Positions 48,146 through 59,961 of a stretch of DNA of 64,000 nucleotides are shown in pieces. Below the pieces are notes generated by a model. The model worked only from the letters and a program-made list of their open reading frames with translations. It was not told where the DNA came from and searched no databases. The DNA comes from Neelides folsomi (Eukaryota > Arthropoda > Collembola > Neelipleona > Neelidae). The stretch covers positions 1 through 64,000 of the forward strand of contig JAQGBZ010000083.1 of NCBI GenBank assembly GCA_034687125.1, in the 5' to 3' direction. Each line of letters begins with the position of its first letter. Positions within the stretch are counted from its first letter, which is position 1. Position numbers and translations under genes: made by a program.

Positions 48146-51100
48146 TGGGAATAAATACACACAGGCCATTTTTCAGTCTTATTCCATTCTACCCCTCAAG
48201 ACTCCAACTCATAAGGAGCTGGAGAAATGCGAGAAAGCTCTCCCTGAAATGAAACGCGTCGCTTTCCCGGAATCGGATTTGATCAACTTGGGGGGTTTAA
48301 AGGGAGATGCAATAATTATGAAAAAGCTCTCATCCTTTCCCTAATTCCCGATGCATCATCAGCATTTGTAAAACTCTTCCTCACACGAGAGCATTTACTC
48401 GGAGTATGAGGAAGTGGTGGAGCGTGCGGTTGGTGAGCGGAAGCTCCTGGGAACTTCTTCGGCTGGGGAGGATTAGTGAGGTGCGAAGGGCTGAGTTGAT
48501 TTATCGGAAAGACCTCTCGGCCATATTTCCAGAGGCTTACCGGCCCCAGATGAGGGCGGCCAAGTAAATCAAAGGAGCCTCGGCTTCAGGCGGCTTTCTC
48601 CGATAAATCTCACTCATTTTCATGATTGAGAAGAGGGGTGTGCGGGTCCAAGGGCTGAACCTAGATTTAAAGAGCTAATGGAGGAAAGAAAATAGGGAAT
48701 GATTAGGAAAGTGAAGGCAAACAAAGATCGGACAAGAGTCAACATTGAGCATATTGCATTTCCAAATATTGATGGACCCAAATGCCCACCACGAGAAATG
48801 AAGAGTGTGTGGCCGAGGGGAGAATTCCAAAAATGTTCCAATAACATCCCACCATTACAATAATGGCCACTACAGGACGAGAGCTTACAAGCTCGTAATA
48901 AGATGGGGAAACCGTTTTGCTCCTTTTCAATCCCCCATGATGTTCCGAGAGAATGCCTCCACATCCACGTATTGGGCTTACAAGTCTTTATAAAAGGGGT
49001 TTTCTTTTCTCAAGATGGACTTTTGAATTCCAATTCCTTCAAGTTGGCTAATTGAATAGGAAGGAATAGTTTTGCCCCGAGTGATGAGATAACTTTCAGC
49101 TAATTTAAAGTTTCAAATTCAAAGAGAAAGTTCTGGATTCTTTTTCTCTCTCACTCCGCTGCACAAACACACATTGGGGCCAGGAGGAATGGAAGGATGA
49201 AGTGGGCGGGTATCCATTAGGCATGTAAGAACAAGGAAAAAGAGAAATCCTTTGTTTTCACTTCCTGGCTTTCCTCCTCCCCTCTCCAAACCTCGCTGTC
49301 CATCGCCGAGTCCCTCGTGGAATTTGGCCATGAATCGAGTTGGAATAGGGAATGTCCGTGCGGAGCCTCGGGGATCCTTCATCCTATTTTGTCTCGGCGG
49401 TGGAGAGCTCCTGAGCATTCAATTGGATTAGACTTGAGGGAAGGTGATTTAGAAAATTGATGATGTTGAGAGGGAGGAAGAGATTTGGATGAAAAGTTGG
49501 TCTCCCAGTCCGGGAGAAAGAGACGACGAAGCCATAACCATCAAATCAAAGCATCTTGTCAAGAGCACAAAAGAATCCAATTCCTTTTTCTATATTCCAC
49601 TCTCAAAGGTCGCTCTTTGGCCCTCTTGTGCTGACGGAATGGGAAAAGGCTCAAGTCTAATTAATACCCGTTCCATAAAAGACATCTTTAGTTATTTATT
49701 TATCAACAAGGCGATTAATTTACTTTCCTCATTTACCATTTCTGAGAGTGGATTTTAAAAAGAGCGGTTGGGGGAACTGGTAACCGAATGTATGTGCACA
49801 ATAATGGGGGCTTACCCCACGCCGGCTATAGACAAAAGTGGAGGCAAAGAATGCCAAGAGCCTTTTCAACTCCTCTTCACTCAAGTATTTTCTTCTCTAA
49901 TTAAAAGACAGGACCATTAGGATGTCTTTCGAGGACGTAAAAGGGAGTTTAATTAGAATGAAAGCCTTCTCCTGTCCTTTCCTTGAGAGTCAATGAGGGG
50001 AACACGCGGTCGTCTTTGAGAGATCTTCAGCCGTTTGGTCAGCTGGGATCTCTCAAATTCACAATTCAATTCCTTCCAAAGTGAAATTTTCAATTCAATT
50101 CCTTTTCTCCCATTCATTTATTCTTTTCTCCTCCGCCCACTGTTTTCCTTTGGCCGAGTGTAAATTCAATTCCGATGGACTTTTTCATCTTCTTTACCCT
50201 CCCAAGCAAAGGGAATGAATAATAGGAGGTAGGAAGACAGAGATTAAAAATCTAATTTAAGAAAGCGGAGAAGAATTGCTTCCTCTTTAAATGCCAATCC
50301 GCGCCTTTGTAGCATCCCTAAGAAGACAAATCTTGGCCATTAAGGCTCATTCCTCCGCCTTCAAATATTCATCATCTCTGAATTTATGAATCCAAGGCTC
50401 ATCGTAAAAACAAAATGTTTGCTCTCTCATTCACTTTCACAGGGCGAGCGGAAGCCCATTTCTCTCCCACGCTATGGAGAATCTCTTATATTCAGATCTA
50501 CCCAATAGGTATATGTAGAGGAACAGGGGGATTAAACCTTGATTCATTTTAATGAAAATAAGGAAATGATTTATTCGAAAGAAACTCGGGAAAAGGATTC
50601 ATTTGAAGGAATCAATTTGAACAACCTTCTTGTTCAAGATGGACGAAGAAGACGTGAAGTAATGGAGGAGTAAGAGCTCTCGAGATAGAAACAAAACTTC
50701 CTTTCTTTCCCACTTTCTCTCTCGACTTTACGACCCTCGGAATGAGCGATAAAAAAAGAGTCGTTATAAATCTCTCATTTCAAACCTAAATATTTCCCCT
50801 TCAACGTCGCTTCTCTTTCAATTAAAAGAATCAATAGGCACAATACGGTTTTTAATCCTTGTCCTCTTTCCGTCTTTATGGAAGGAAAAAGAGAGAGAAA
50901 AATTGATTTTTCCCTCCCCAATCTGATAGAAAAGTTCTCGTGGAGAAGGTATTATCATAAAAATGAAAACTTTTAAAAACTTTGTGGTTCAAATGGAATT
51001 CATATTATAGGTTTTATTACCCTCTCTCTACACTCCTCAGTTTCTTAAAGGAAAAAGCGGAGAAGTGAGTGGAAGAAGAAAGGTGAATTTCATCACTTAA

Positions 51101-54100
51101 CTCAACCAAAAACTTGGGTTTTTAAGTACTGGCAGTTTCACTAACTTCGCCCAACTGTTACTACAATCTTACTTTTTCACTCACTCATTTTTTTCATTAT
51201 TATGAGAATTGAAATATTGTTATCTATATATCAAATGCATAGCTCTATCGTATTCCTCGAAGGATATAAGGGTCGTTGAGAGTAAAAAAAATTGAAAAAA
51301 TTTAGGTTAAAGAATTTGGCATTTGAGTTTAACCGTCGAATTTAATAAAAGTAATGGGGCGTTTTATTCTCGGCTCCGTTATTACAGTTTAAGTAAATAA
51401 TGAAAAAAAGGAGTAGATGAAAAGATAAGAACAAATGGTAATTAAGATCCAGACAAGATTTGAAAGGAGAATAAAAGGGAGAAGGAACAATATTATTTTG
51501 TAATTTCCAGTTCCTTTAAGAAGAGAGCTGATGTAGATTTGGCCCATCAGGAGGATGCTGGAGGGAAATCAAGTTGTATATTTCTCTTTTGTAAGTAGAG
51601 AGAGTTAATGTAATTGAATTAAGTGCTCTTCTCCCTTCGCCCGCGCCCCGTCTTTCTAATGGACTTCCATATGTTAATGTCACTTACTCTCTCTGCTCAC
51701 ATTTTTCTTGAAGAAAATCTCCTCACTTCCACTCTATAAAACAGTGATCGGTGGGTTGGGCAGATTTGAATGGATCTTCTCCTCGAGAGCCTCTTGGAGC
51801 CATAAATGTAAATTAAGGGGAGCTCCCAATGACCTTCCACGTCCCTCTATTTCTCTCATTCTCCCTCGCTTTCTCTTTGCTCTTTTATCCTTAAAAGTAT
51901 CTTGGTTTTCTATATATGTAGCAGACCTACAGAATGGAAAAGGGGCGTCCAGACCACTAGGGACATTGACACCTTACGAGTCTCCGGAGTGAAGAATGAG
52001 GCGAGTGATCGGAGCGAGATAATTCGACAGTGCCAAGTGCGAAAGGGAAAGGAGTGATAAAGAAAGTAAAGATGAGGAAGTGTTATAGGAGAAGGATGCC
52101 GGCCTGCGGTCGGCCCTGTTTTGGTGCAAGGAGATTAATTACAAAGTTTTCCAAGGAAGTGAGTTCATTACGAGGGAACAAATTGGTCTTGGGCTCCCCC
52201 CATCCTCCCACCGCCCAGAAAAACTTTCCAAACTTTCGACAAGGGATTCCCTTCCTGATTTATTGTCTCCACCAGCTCCTGAAGATATACGCGGAAGGAG
52301 GGCGATAAGAACGCAGAAGGTTCCGAACGATACATCTGTATCTCCTCGGACCCCAGGAGAAAGGATGTATGGGAGATGGAAAGTTGGATGGATACATTTT
52401 CCGGATCGGAGGTTGACGGCCGACAGGTGAAGTCGGATGCCGGAGGGGAGATGAGAACAAGGGAATCCCATTATTTGCCTTCTTTGAGGTTAGAAAAGGG
52501 ATGGAGGGTCTTGAGAGGCCCTCGAGGCTCTTTATTTTCCATCTCATCCACCAGCGTCTCCTCGGTTCAATTTACATTTAATTAAAAAGGTTTAAATAAT
52601 TAAAGACCCGGCATTCGACTCACCTCTTCAATAATTCATCACATCCCGTGAGGACTCGCGGACCGCCTTTCTGAAATTATGTATTATTCATCTACAAATC
52701 CATCTTCCGGGGGCTCGGAAGTGAGGGAAAAATGCCTCGGTTTCATCTCTCGGATTACAAGAACGTCAACAGAAGGGGGTGGATTTAGGAATTCTGAACC
52801 GCCAACGTTTAATATCCTCAACTTTCCTAATTAAAAGTTTTCTTTTAAAATTCACTAATGATGAAGGATCTGAAGAGGAAGTTTGTAAGGAATTAAGCGA
52901 CTGGGATTCCAAGACGCCAACCCCTCATCTTCTTAAATGCTAAATAAATATATAAAATTCGAGCTTCTTCTCAGCCCAAACTTGTCCATTAGCCAAGGAG
53001 GGCTTTTAAAAATGGAAAGGTAGATTGTGGAATCTGTGTGGCGACAAGTCCCTCTGGGTCCGGAAATGGCCAAAGTTGGGAAACATGAGTTCCTGAGGAG
53101 ATTAAATGACTTTATCGCCACTTTTCTCCAACAACCCCTTCTTGAATTAATTTTTAATCAATCCGCATTCAGATTGACTCACTCATCTGTTCCCATAAAA
53201 CTAATTCTCGATGAGAACACCTTTTCAAATGATCATCTTCTCAAGGATGTGAATATGGCGTAATATCCATATCGATTCCCCTCGCAGTCGCCCGTACACG
53301 TTCGCTCCTTATGAATATGAAAATATGAATCTAACCTGACGACCTGAGCCTTCTCCCGAATGGGATCCCAAATCCTCTCAAACCCCATCTCCACACAAAT
53401 CATGTGGAGCGGAGTGTCAGTCCGCTTAGGAGAAATGCATAAAACAGAAAAGGAAATGTCGTGGAAAGCTGGGCGTCTCTCCCTCATGAATTCCAACGGA
53501 GGAGAGGGCAAGTGGGAAAAATTAGAGTCTCTCGCAAGGGTGTGAGGAATGGGACTCACTTCTTTATTCACCAACTTCAAGCCCATTACAGTCCTTATGA
53601 GGACCTCGAGAATTTTCAAGAGGGTAGATAAGGGATCAAGAGAGGAAATTTAGAAATTTGGAACGAGGGACCAAGAAATACGCACATAAAGTAAAATACA
53701 AACTGGATAGTAAATATAGAGTTGAGGGTCTGTTTTTAACAGGGCGCCTTCCATCGATTTTCTACACTTTCTCTCATTCATCTTTCTCCCTCAGATTTGA
53801 ATGAGAATGGGGAGTGCAATTTAGTAACGAGATTTGCCCTCTCCCTTATTCAATCCCTAAATCCACATTTCCGTATTCACTCTTTAATAATAATTCTCCT
53901 CCCTTCCAATTATCCTCCTCAATAAATAAATTGACTTTTCTTCTCACTCCCAGTAATTTGGAAAATACGGGCGTAAAAGTTGGGAGTTTAATCGCCGCGG
54001 TTTCCCGTATTTTACAACCATGTTCAGTTGTTCAGAGGCTCGTGATTGTGACTGAGTGTGATCCGTCGGATGAGGGTCGCTAGTCAATTAAATGTAAGAA

Positions 54101-54284
54101 TGGAGGTCTGAGGTCTTCTGGGACCGACAAGCAATTAAAGATTCAAGCTCAGGGGATGAGCCGGTGGGCGAGACAATGAACGTCTCTCTTAACCCTCTCC
54201 GACTCAGATCCCTAATTTATGAGCTGAGAGTCTGTCCACCTTACCAGCCCTCCCCTGCTCACTCACTCCAGATCGATGTGGGGA

Positions 54285-54405
54285 GGAGGGGAGGGCTGAA
54301 GTGGAATGGAGGTAATTAGGGAAGCAGTTGGCAGGGAAAAATAAAATCTTTCCATTCTCCACATTCTCCACAACTGGCAGAGACGTGACTTCCCTCTCCA
54401 ACCAT
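54285..54405 (+). repeat. Duplicated non-coding element, copy 2
   Basis: Same orientation as copy 1 and about 6.2 kb away, 2.1 kb before the Toll 5'UTR acceptor. It includes AAAAATAAAATCTTT and GAGACGTGACTTCCCTCTCC. A weaker third resemblance lies near 55150-55210. Confidence 0.6.
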
Positions 54406-56403
54406 TTTTGAGCAGAAGAGAGTCAAGCTTTTAAAAGGTCTGCTCAATACATACATACATCCCACGCACACAGAGAACTCGTCATCACATGAAGGGACTG
54501 AGAAAGCTTTTCAATAAATGAACACTCTCCTCGCATACCCATATTATTACCGAGCTGAAATTGTTCGAAAGCTTCCAAACTTACTCCGAATGCATTATCC
54601 AAAACTTTCCTATATATAATATTCACCAGATGAAAAAAATCTTTTCCAAAGAATTTACGTTGCTTGGAGATGTCCACAAGTATGGTAGAAGTAAGTAGTT
54701 GAATATGTTTCACCGTTGCGTGTTCCACCAAATACATAATGTTCTCCCTTCACATCCAGATGCAATAAGAACTTGTAATTGTTATTATTATTTGGAAAGG
54801 TCAATATTGGGAATGATCTTGTAATTGGATCTCAAGTTTTTGGCTGAGACACTCGAGGAGTTGAAAATGGAAGGAGAAGCGAAGAGGGCTCAATTACAGA
54901 ATCATCAACGGGACTAACAAGTCGGAAGTTGTGTTTGTTTAGACCTTGATTGCTCCCTTTTCCCTCCCATGTCGAGGTAATTTGAGCACCACTTTATCGA
55001 GTTTCCGCTCAAGAGCCAGGTCGGGTCAAACATCCACGTGGTTCACAATTGAGTGAGTTGCAGCTCGGAATTGAAAGGGATGATTCATGGCGTGGGAGAG
55101 AAAGACATAAACACTTTCACGCCTCTTTTCGACTTTTTGTATCGGAGGTTGGCTGGGAAGGTAAGTTCTCCTGCCAGGGAAAATAAAAGAAACAATCTTT
55201 CAGCTCCTTTCTCCATATTTTGACGTAAAAAACGGAGAAAACCTGTCTCAGACCGGAATTGAAGTTCCGGAATCTCATCAATGGAAGGAGGGGGTCTTTC
55301 TCTCGTCATCTTCCCAAAGATCACCCGCCCGTTTTGTGAATTTTAAAAGGTGATCCTTACAACGCTGTAGGCCCATATGGGAAAAGTTTGAGAGACTCTC
55401 GGCCCCGTGATTGTGTCTTTTATGGGAGATGGCCTCTCTCTTCCGCCGTTCCGGCCGAAGCTTCCTCCTCGTCAACGACTTTTCTATCTATTGAATAGAC
55501 TTGAGTGAGAATGGGCGTGTGAGAGAGGGGAAGAATCGCCTCCTTTTATTACTCCCTTTTATTACCACGAGACCAGAGGAAGAGTTGAGGAGAAAAATGG
55601 AACCTCCATGCTTTAAACACTTCTCGAGATGAGTGAAGAGAAATGTGGGCCGATTACATTCAACTTCCAAGATTAGAGATCCCTCGACTTATTGATTGCA
55701 AAACCCTCAAAGGACATCAAAAGGTGTATTGGATTCTCTTGTATAAATACATAAATACATTTTCCACCTTTATCTCTCCCGTATATTGACCCCCGAATAA
55801 ATTCATGTGAAACATACCTAGGTATACAAGTAAAGTCCAACCATGAAAGAATTTTATTTAGAAAATAAGGTGATATGAGAAATACTCAAATACAGCATGT
55901 ATATGAATGAGTATATCTGCGAGAAAGTGAAAGCATCTTTTTAAATAATAGTGACAGGAGAAATAACTGTATGAACTTTGTGAACATATTGGATATATTA
56001 CATATAGTAAAACGTATAATACTTATATTCCCCACATATAGTAAATTGTGGATCTTTCTCTTTGGAGCTGTGGAGTTGCGAGTGCGACGCTCCCACGGCG
56101 CACTCCCATCCAAGAGAGACTTGTAGGTGTAGAAGAAGAGTAGTTGGAACTTTGGGCCTCTCAGTTAACCGCATCTCCTCGACCTGTCGACAATGGTCCT
56201 CTTTCAACTCTCGAGCTTCAGGTGAATTCCTTTGACATAATTTGAGTGTGAGGCATTTGGATTGATCAATAAATTATTCCACTTATAGTTCATCATTTAT
56301 TTAATTCCTTTAATAACTATGTATTACTAGTATTTACATAAATTGTACTTATATACTTAATGTAGTTCGTTTATTTAACGTTCTTTTGTGTTTTTATTCC
56401 CAG

Positions 56404-56492
56404 GGTTGAAAAGCGGAAAGGAATGGTCAAATGGATTTTTAGAATGTGAGAAATTAAAGAAGAGTTTCACCTTCGGCCAAGTTTCCATCATA
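56404..56492 (+). other. Toll 5'UTR exon with acceptor
   Basis: A strong polypyrimidine tract and CCCAG at 56399-56403 mark a 3' splice site 89 nt before the Toll ATG, so the gene very likely has an upstream non-coding exon. This exon contains a short upstream ORF (56423-56449, eight codons and stop) out of frame with Toll. The Toll frame itself stays open through it but has no ATG. Confidence 0.6.
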
Positions 56493-59400
56493 ATGGGCCA
56501 AATAATATATTTTGTTTTCCTCCTCGCGGCCTTTGTGGCCCACACTGCCCAATCGGACTTTTGCAATCAAGTTGATTCGGAAACTGTCGAATGCGAGCTT
56601 CGCGTCTTGAATCCAAACATTGATCTTTTGAATCTAACTAGTCCATTTTCCTTCTCTTCGCTCCGCCTCTTGTGCAATGAAGTGATTTTGTTTGAAACAA
56701 GCATTAGTTCCTCCAATACTTTCGAGGGTCTTCCTTCCCTCTCTGACCTCAACATCCAAGGGTGCAAGTTGGGGCACATGGGGTCAGACACTTTCGCGGC
56801 GATTCCCCATCTACGAACCCTCACCCTCAACACGGGTCATTGGAAACGAGTGGAGTTGAGTGGGCGAGTGATCGGGAGACTCAAAGGGCTCCAGCGGTTA
56901 AATCTCTCCCAGAACCATTTGAAGGAACTTCCCCCGCTCCCTCCATCACTTAATTTTCTCAATTTGAGTCACAACGTCCTTCACCACCTGTCATTGACCG
57001 GAGCACCGAACCTGAAAGCCCTCGACCTCTCATCCAACCTCCTATCTGACCTCCAGATCGAGGGCCCGAAATTAGAGATCCTTGATCTCAGTTGGAATCT
57101 GTTGGAGACTCTCGAGTTCCTCTCATCCGCTCTTCCGCTCAAAGAACTCAACGGGAGTTGTAATCTTCTTACGGATGCGAGTAATCTCAAGGATCTTCCC
57201 CTCCTCCGCGTTCTCGACCTGAGAAACAACTCGCTTAGCAATTTGGTCCTCGAGGGACTCGGCCATTTGCAGACCCTTTCCCTTGGAGAGAACAAACTAG
57301 AAACAGTGAGGCTCGAAGGTCTCCTCCGTCTCGTCATTCTCGACTTGAGGGAAAATCGGCTCAGCACGGTCCCGCAGGGACTCGCCGAATTGTTCCAACT
57401 CCAAGTTTTGGATCTCAGCGGCAACCAACTATTAAATTTCGCAAATCTCCACCTCTCAAATCTCCATTCACTCAACTTGGGGAGGAATTTGGTTCAGAGC
57501 GTGGGAAATTTGAGTCTTGTCTCCCTCCACAAATTGAATCTCGACTACAACAACGTTTCAGCCATGTTCAATTTGTCAAATTGCACAAGTTTGCAAGATT
57601 TGGGTTTAGCAGGAAATGGACTTAAAAATGTGCCCCCGGCACTCCGTGACCTTACCCTTTTGAAATCTCTCGACCTGGGAGAAAATGAGCTTGAGACTCT
57701 GAGCGGAAAGGAATTTGAAGGCCTTGGACAATTATTTGGATTAAGATTAGTGGCCAATAAGCTCACAGCTCTCCCCACAGACTTATGCCAATTTATGCCA
57801 AAGATGCGGATTCTCAACGTGGGAGCCAACAAGTTGAAAAACGGCGGTGACCTGCGATCCTGCTTGGATCTTCGTGTTCTCCGTCTCGACTCTAACCAAC
57901 TTCATTCGGTCCCTGCCTTGAACCCACAGCTCCTCTGGCTCAACATCTCTAGTAACTTCTTGGAAGAACTCGACTTCAACCGCCTTGTTTCTCTTGAGTG
58001 GATCGACGTGAGTTGGAATCGAATCAAGGCCCTCTTCGGAGGAGACAAACAGCGAGAATACAAACTTCGAGTGCTTGACGCTTCCCACAACTCCCTCACT
58101 TCAATTTCCTCGTGGTCTCCTCCAGAGTCTCTCGAAGTCCTTCGATTGAGTAATAATCGGCTCGAGAAGGTTGAAAGTGACATTTTTTCCAATTGCGGCC
58201 GTCTCCGTCGTGTGGATCTCGTGGGGAATGAGCTTGAGAGCCTTTCGATCCGCCTCCCGCTTCTCGTTCCCCAGCCTGAATTCCTCATCGGCGGGAATCC
58301 TTTCCTCTGTGACTGTGCAATGGAGTGGCTTATGAGAAGTTCAGCCCTTCGGTTCTCAGTGTTGGACCTTGATTCGGTCATGTGCAAGGTCACTCACTCG
58401 CCCCAACGAATCATTCTCCCTCAAATGAGACCTCAAGATTTCCTCTGTCCTTATGAGTCTCACTGCTTTGCCCTGTGTCACTGTTGTGACTTTGCTGCTT
58501 GCGACTGCGAAATGACTTGTCCAGACAATTGTTCCTGCTATCACGATGACATGTGGACGACGAATCTCGTCCATTGCCAAGCCGGATCTCATACAGCAAT
58601 CCCGCACAACCTCCCCATGGACTCAACGGAGGTTCGACTGGATGGGAATGTAATCAGGGTATTGAAACCTCATGGGTTCATTGGGCGGAAGAATCTCAAA
58701 GTCTTGTACCTCAATGGGAGCAAAGTGGAGGGAATTAGCAACAAGTCGTTCAATGGTCTTGTGTCTCTCAATTCCCTCCATTTGAATGACAACCGACTAA
58801 CGAGGCTCCTCGGGTATGAATTTGTAGGCCTTACCCGCCTCGTTTCTTTGTTCCTTCAAGACAACCGCCTGGTGTCTATCAGCAATGTCACTTTCCTTCC
58901 GCTGAAGGCATTGGAAGTCCTGCGTCTGGATGGGAACTTCATTGTGGTGTACAACGTTTGGCAACTCAGCCTCAACCCATATTTGGTCGAGATCGGACTC
59001 GGGAGAAATCCCTGGCTCTGTGACTGTACGCTGCTCCAGAACCTTTATGGATGGCTTTCGGAGAATTCCAAAAAAGTCCTTGACTTCTCCGCCGTCCATT
59101 GCGTTTATAATGAGAGCGGGGCTATGACCAAAGGCCCGCACCTCATCGACTACAACATGACGTGCGTGGAGACGGATCAGTTTTTGTTCCAAATTCCGCG
59201 TCCAATTTGGCTCGGGTTGGCTGGTGCGATCCTCCTCATCTTTTTCGCCTTTCTCTCCCTCCTCTTCTATTACATCCTCGTTAAGCGAAGATTCATCCCG
59301 TTCTATGACGCCTACTTTGTCTACGCAGAAGGAGATGAAGACCTCGTGGTCAAAGGAGTGGCCGAGAATTTGAGGGAAACCTATCGTCTGTGCCTCCACC

Positions 59401-59849
59401 ACACAGATATTGACCTGTCGCGGGATCCGGTCAAGGCCGTTTGGGAAACTTTAGACAATTCAAAATCTCTCGTCATTTTTCTTTCGCATTCGTTTCTCTC
59501 GGACCCTCTGCTCCGTTCACTTTTCAAGGGTGGGAAAGGACGAAGGCGAATCATCGTCCTTCTCGAGGACGCTCTCGACGTTCCTAAACGCCGCGATGAG
59601 CGATGGATTTCCTTTGGGCAAAAGGGATTTTGGGCCCATTTGAAAGACGCTCTTCCTGATCCGCATTACAACGCGAGCACCACGACGACCAATTCCTCAA
59701 AGAGCATTTCCCCTCTGCCAGACGAGCGACGAGTGCGGAGGGAAGAAGAAGAGGAAGAACATGTTTACTCAACAATTCGTCTGAGCCCCACGAGCAGCCA
59801 CCCGATCCTATTCCCCCACAAAGGCAATTCTCACACTTACCTTGTGTGA
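56493..59849 (+). CDS. Toll receptor, Toll-6/Tollo/18w class
   Basis: Single-exon 1118-aa type I membrane receptor. The start at 56493 gives a signal peptide (GQIIYFVFLLAAFVAHTAQS); the open frame 35 codons upstream crosses an acceptor and is not used. Residues about 40-600 hold about 20 leucine-rich repeats. A first LRRCT (NPFLCDCAMEWL) covers about 602-650, then the cysteine cluster SHCFALCHCCDFAACDCEMT plus CPDNCSCYHDDMW at about 656-690, which is diagnostic of the multiple-cysteine-cluster Tolls. About five more LRRs precede a second LRRCT (NPWLCDC, about 839-890). A transmembrane helix lies at about 904-930. The cytoplasmic TIR runs from YDAYFVYAEGDED (box 1, 938) through LCLHHTDIDLSRDP (box 2, 966-979) to FW (box 3, 1046-1047). 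A tail ends NSHTYLV. Long Tolls of this class are usually intronless in coding sequence and 1300-1500 aa; this one is shorter. The TIR is compact and lacks the usual Trp-Cys and Glu after the SxSFL segment. The family acts in epithelial patterning and immune signalling. Confidence 0.94.
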   Translation: MGQIIYFVFLLAAFVAHTAQSDFCNQVDSETVECELRVLNPNIDLLNLTSPFSFSSLRLLCNEVILFETSISSSNTFEGLPSLSDLNIQGCKLGHMGSDTFAAIPHLRTLTLNTGHWKRVELSGRVIGRLKGLQRLNLSQNHLKELPPLPPSLNFLNLSHNVLHHLSLTGAPNLKALDLSSNLLSDLQIEGPKLEILDLSWNLLETLEFLSSALPLKELNGSCNLLTDASNLKDLPLLRVLDLRNNSLSNLVLEGLGHLQTLSLGENKLETVRLEGLLRLVILDLRENRLSTVPQGLAELFQLQVLDLSGNQLLNFANLHLSNLHSLNLGRNLVQSVGNLSLVSLHKLNLDYNNVSAMFNLSNCTSLQDLGLAGNGLKNVPPALRDLTLLKSLDLGENELETLSGKEFEGLGQLFGLRLVANKLTALPTDLCQFMPKMRILNVGANKLKNGGDLRSCLDLRVLRLDSNQLHSVPALNPQLLWLNISSNFLEELDFNRLVSLEWIDVSWNRIKALFGGDKQREYKLRVLDASHNSLTSISSWSPPESLEVLRLSNNRLEKVESDIFSNCGRLRRVDLVGNELESLSIRLPLLVPQPEFLIGGNPFLCDCAMEWLMRSSALRFSVLDLDSVMCKVTHSPQRIILPQMRPQDFLCPYESHCFALCHCCDFAACDCEMTCPDNCSCYHDDMWTTNLVHCQAGSHTAIPHNLPMDSTEVRLDGNVIRVLKPHGFIGRKNLKVLYLNGSKVEGISNKSFNGLVSLNSLHLNDNRLTRLLGYEFVGLTRLVSLFLQDNRLVSISNVTFLPLKALEVLRLDGNFIVVYNVWQLSLNPYLVEIGLGRNPWLCDCTLLQNLYGWLSENSKKVLDFSAVHCVYNESGAMTKGPHLIDYNMTCVETDQFLFQIPRPIWLGLAGAILLIFFAFLSLLFYYILVKRRFIPFYDAYFVYAEGDEDLVVKGVAENLRETYRLCLHHTDIDLSRDPVKAVWETLDNSKSLVIFLSHSFLSDPLLRSLFKGGKGRRRIIVLLEDALDVPKRRDERWISFGQKGFWAHLKDALPDPHYNASTTTTNSSKSISPLPDERRVRREEEEEEHVYSTIRLSPTSSHPILFPHKGNSHTYLV

Positions 59850-59955
59850 AACTTCTTCACGTCCACAAGAGTAAAGTGAGATCTTCAAGACCTTTCAGCG
59901 AGGAAATGAAAAAGGGCCCTCCTGCCTGGAGACTGATAGTCTTATTGAAGGAAAT

Positions 59956-59961
59956 AATAAA
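59956..59961 (+). terminator. Polyadenylation signal for Toll
   Basis: AATAAA 107 nt after the Toll stop codon; a further AATAAA lies near 60124. Confidence 0.55.

Larger units (their letters stand above)
37547..56403. other. 19-kb region without a supportable gene
   Basis: AT-rich to about 40 kb, then dominated by alternating GA-rich and CT-rich tracts. Frames of 90-150 aa (for example minus 41040-41492, plus 48057-48344) lie in low-complexity purine/pyrimidine DNA, overlap open frames on other strands, and show no domain, signal peptide or splice context. It contains the inverted repeat at 38668-38778 and a duplicated element at 48045 and 54285. Since it ends at the Toll 5'UTR exon, it probably includes the Toll 5'UTR intron, any upstream non-coding exon and regulatory DNA. 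Confidence 0.6.

Noticed and set aside
48057-48344. 95-codon + strand frame
   Set aside because: Its first part coincides with the duplicated non-coding element, and the second copy of that element does not keep the frame.
57902-58393. 163-codon minus-strand frame with Ser/Arg-rich translation
   Set aside because: Opposite strand of LRR codons; low-complexity artefact of Toll codon use.
58797-59402. 201-codon minus-strand frame
   Set aside because: Antisense shadow of the Toll coding region; no domain of its own.
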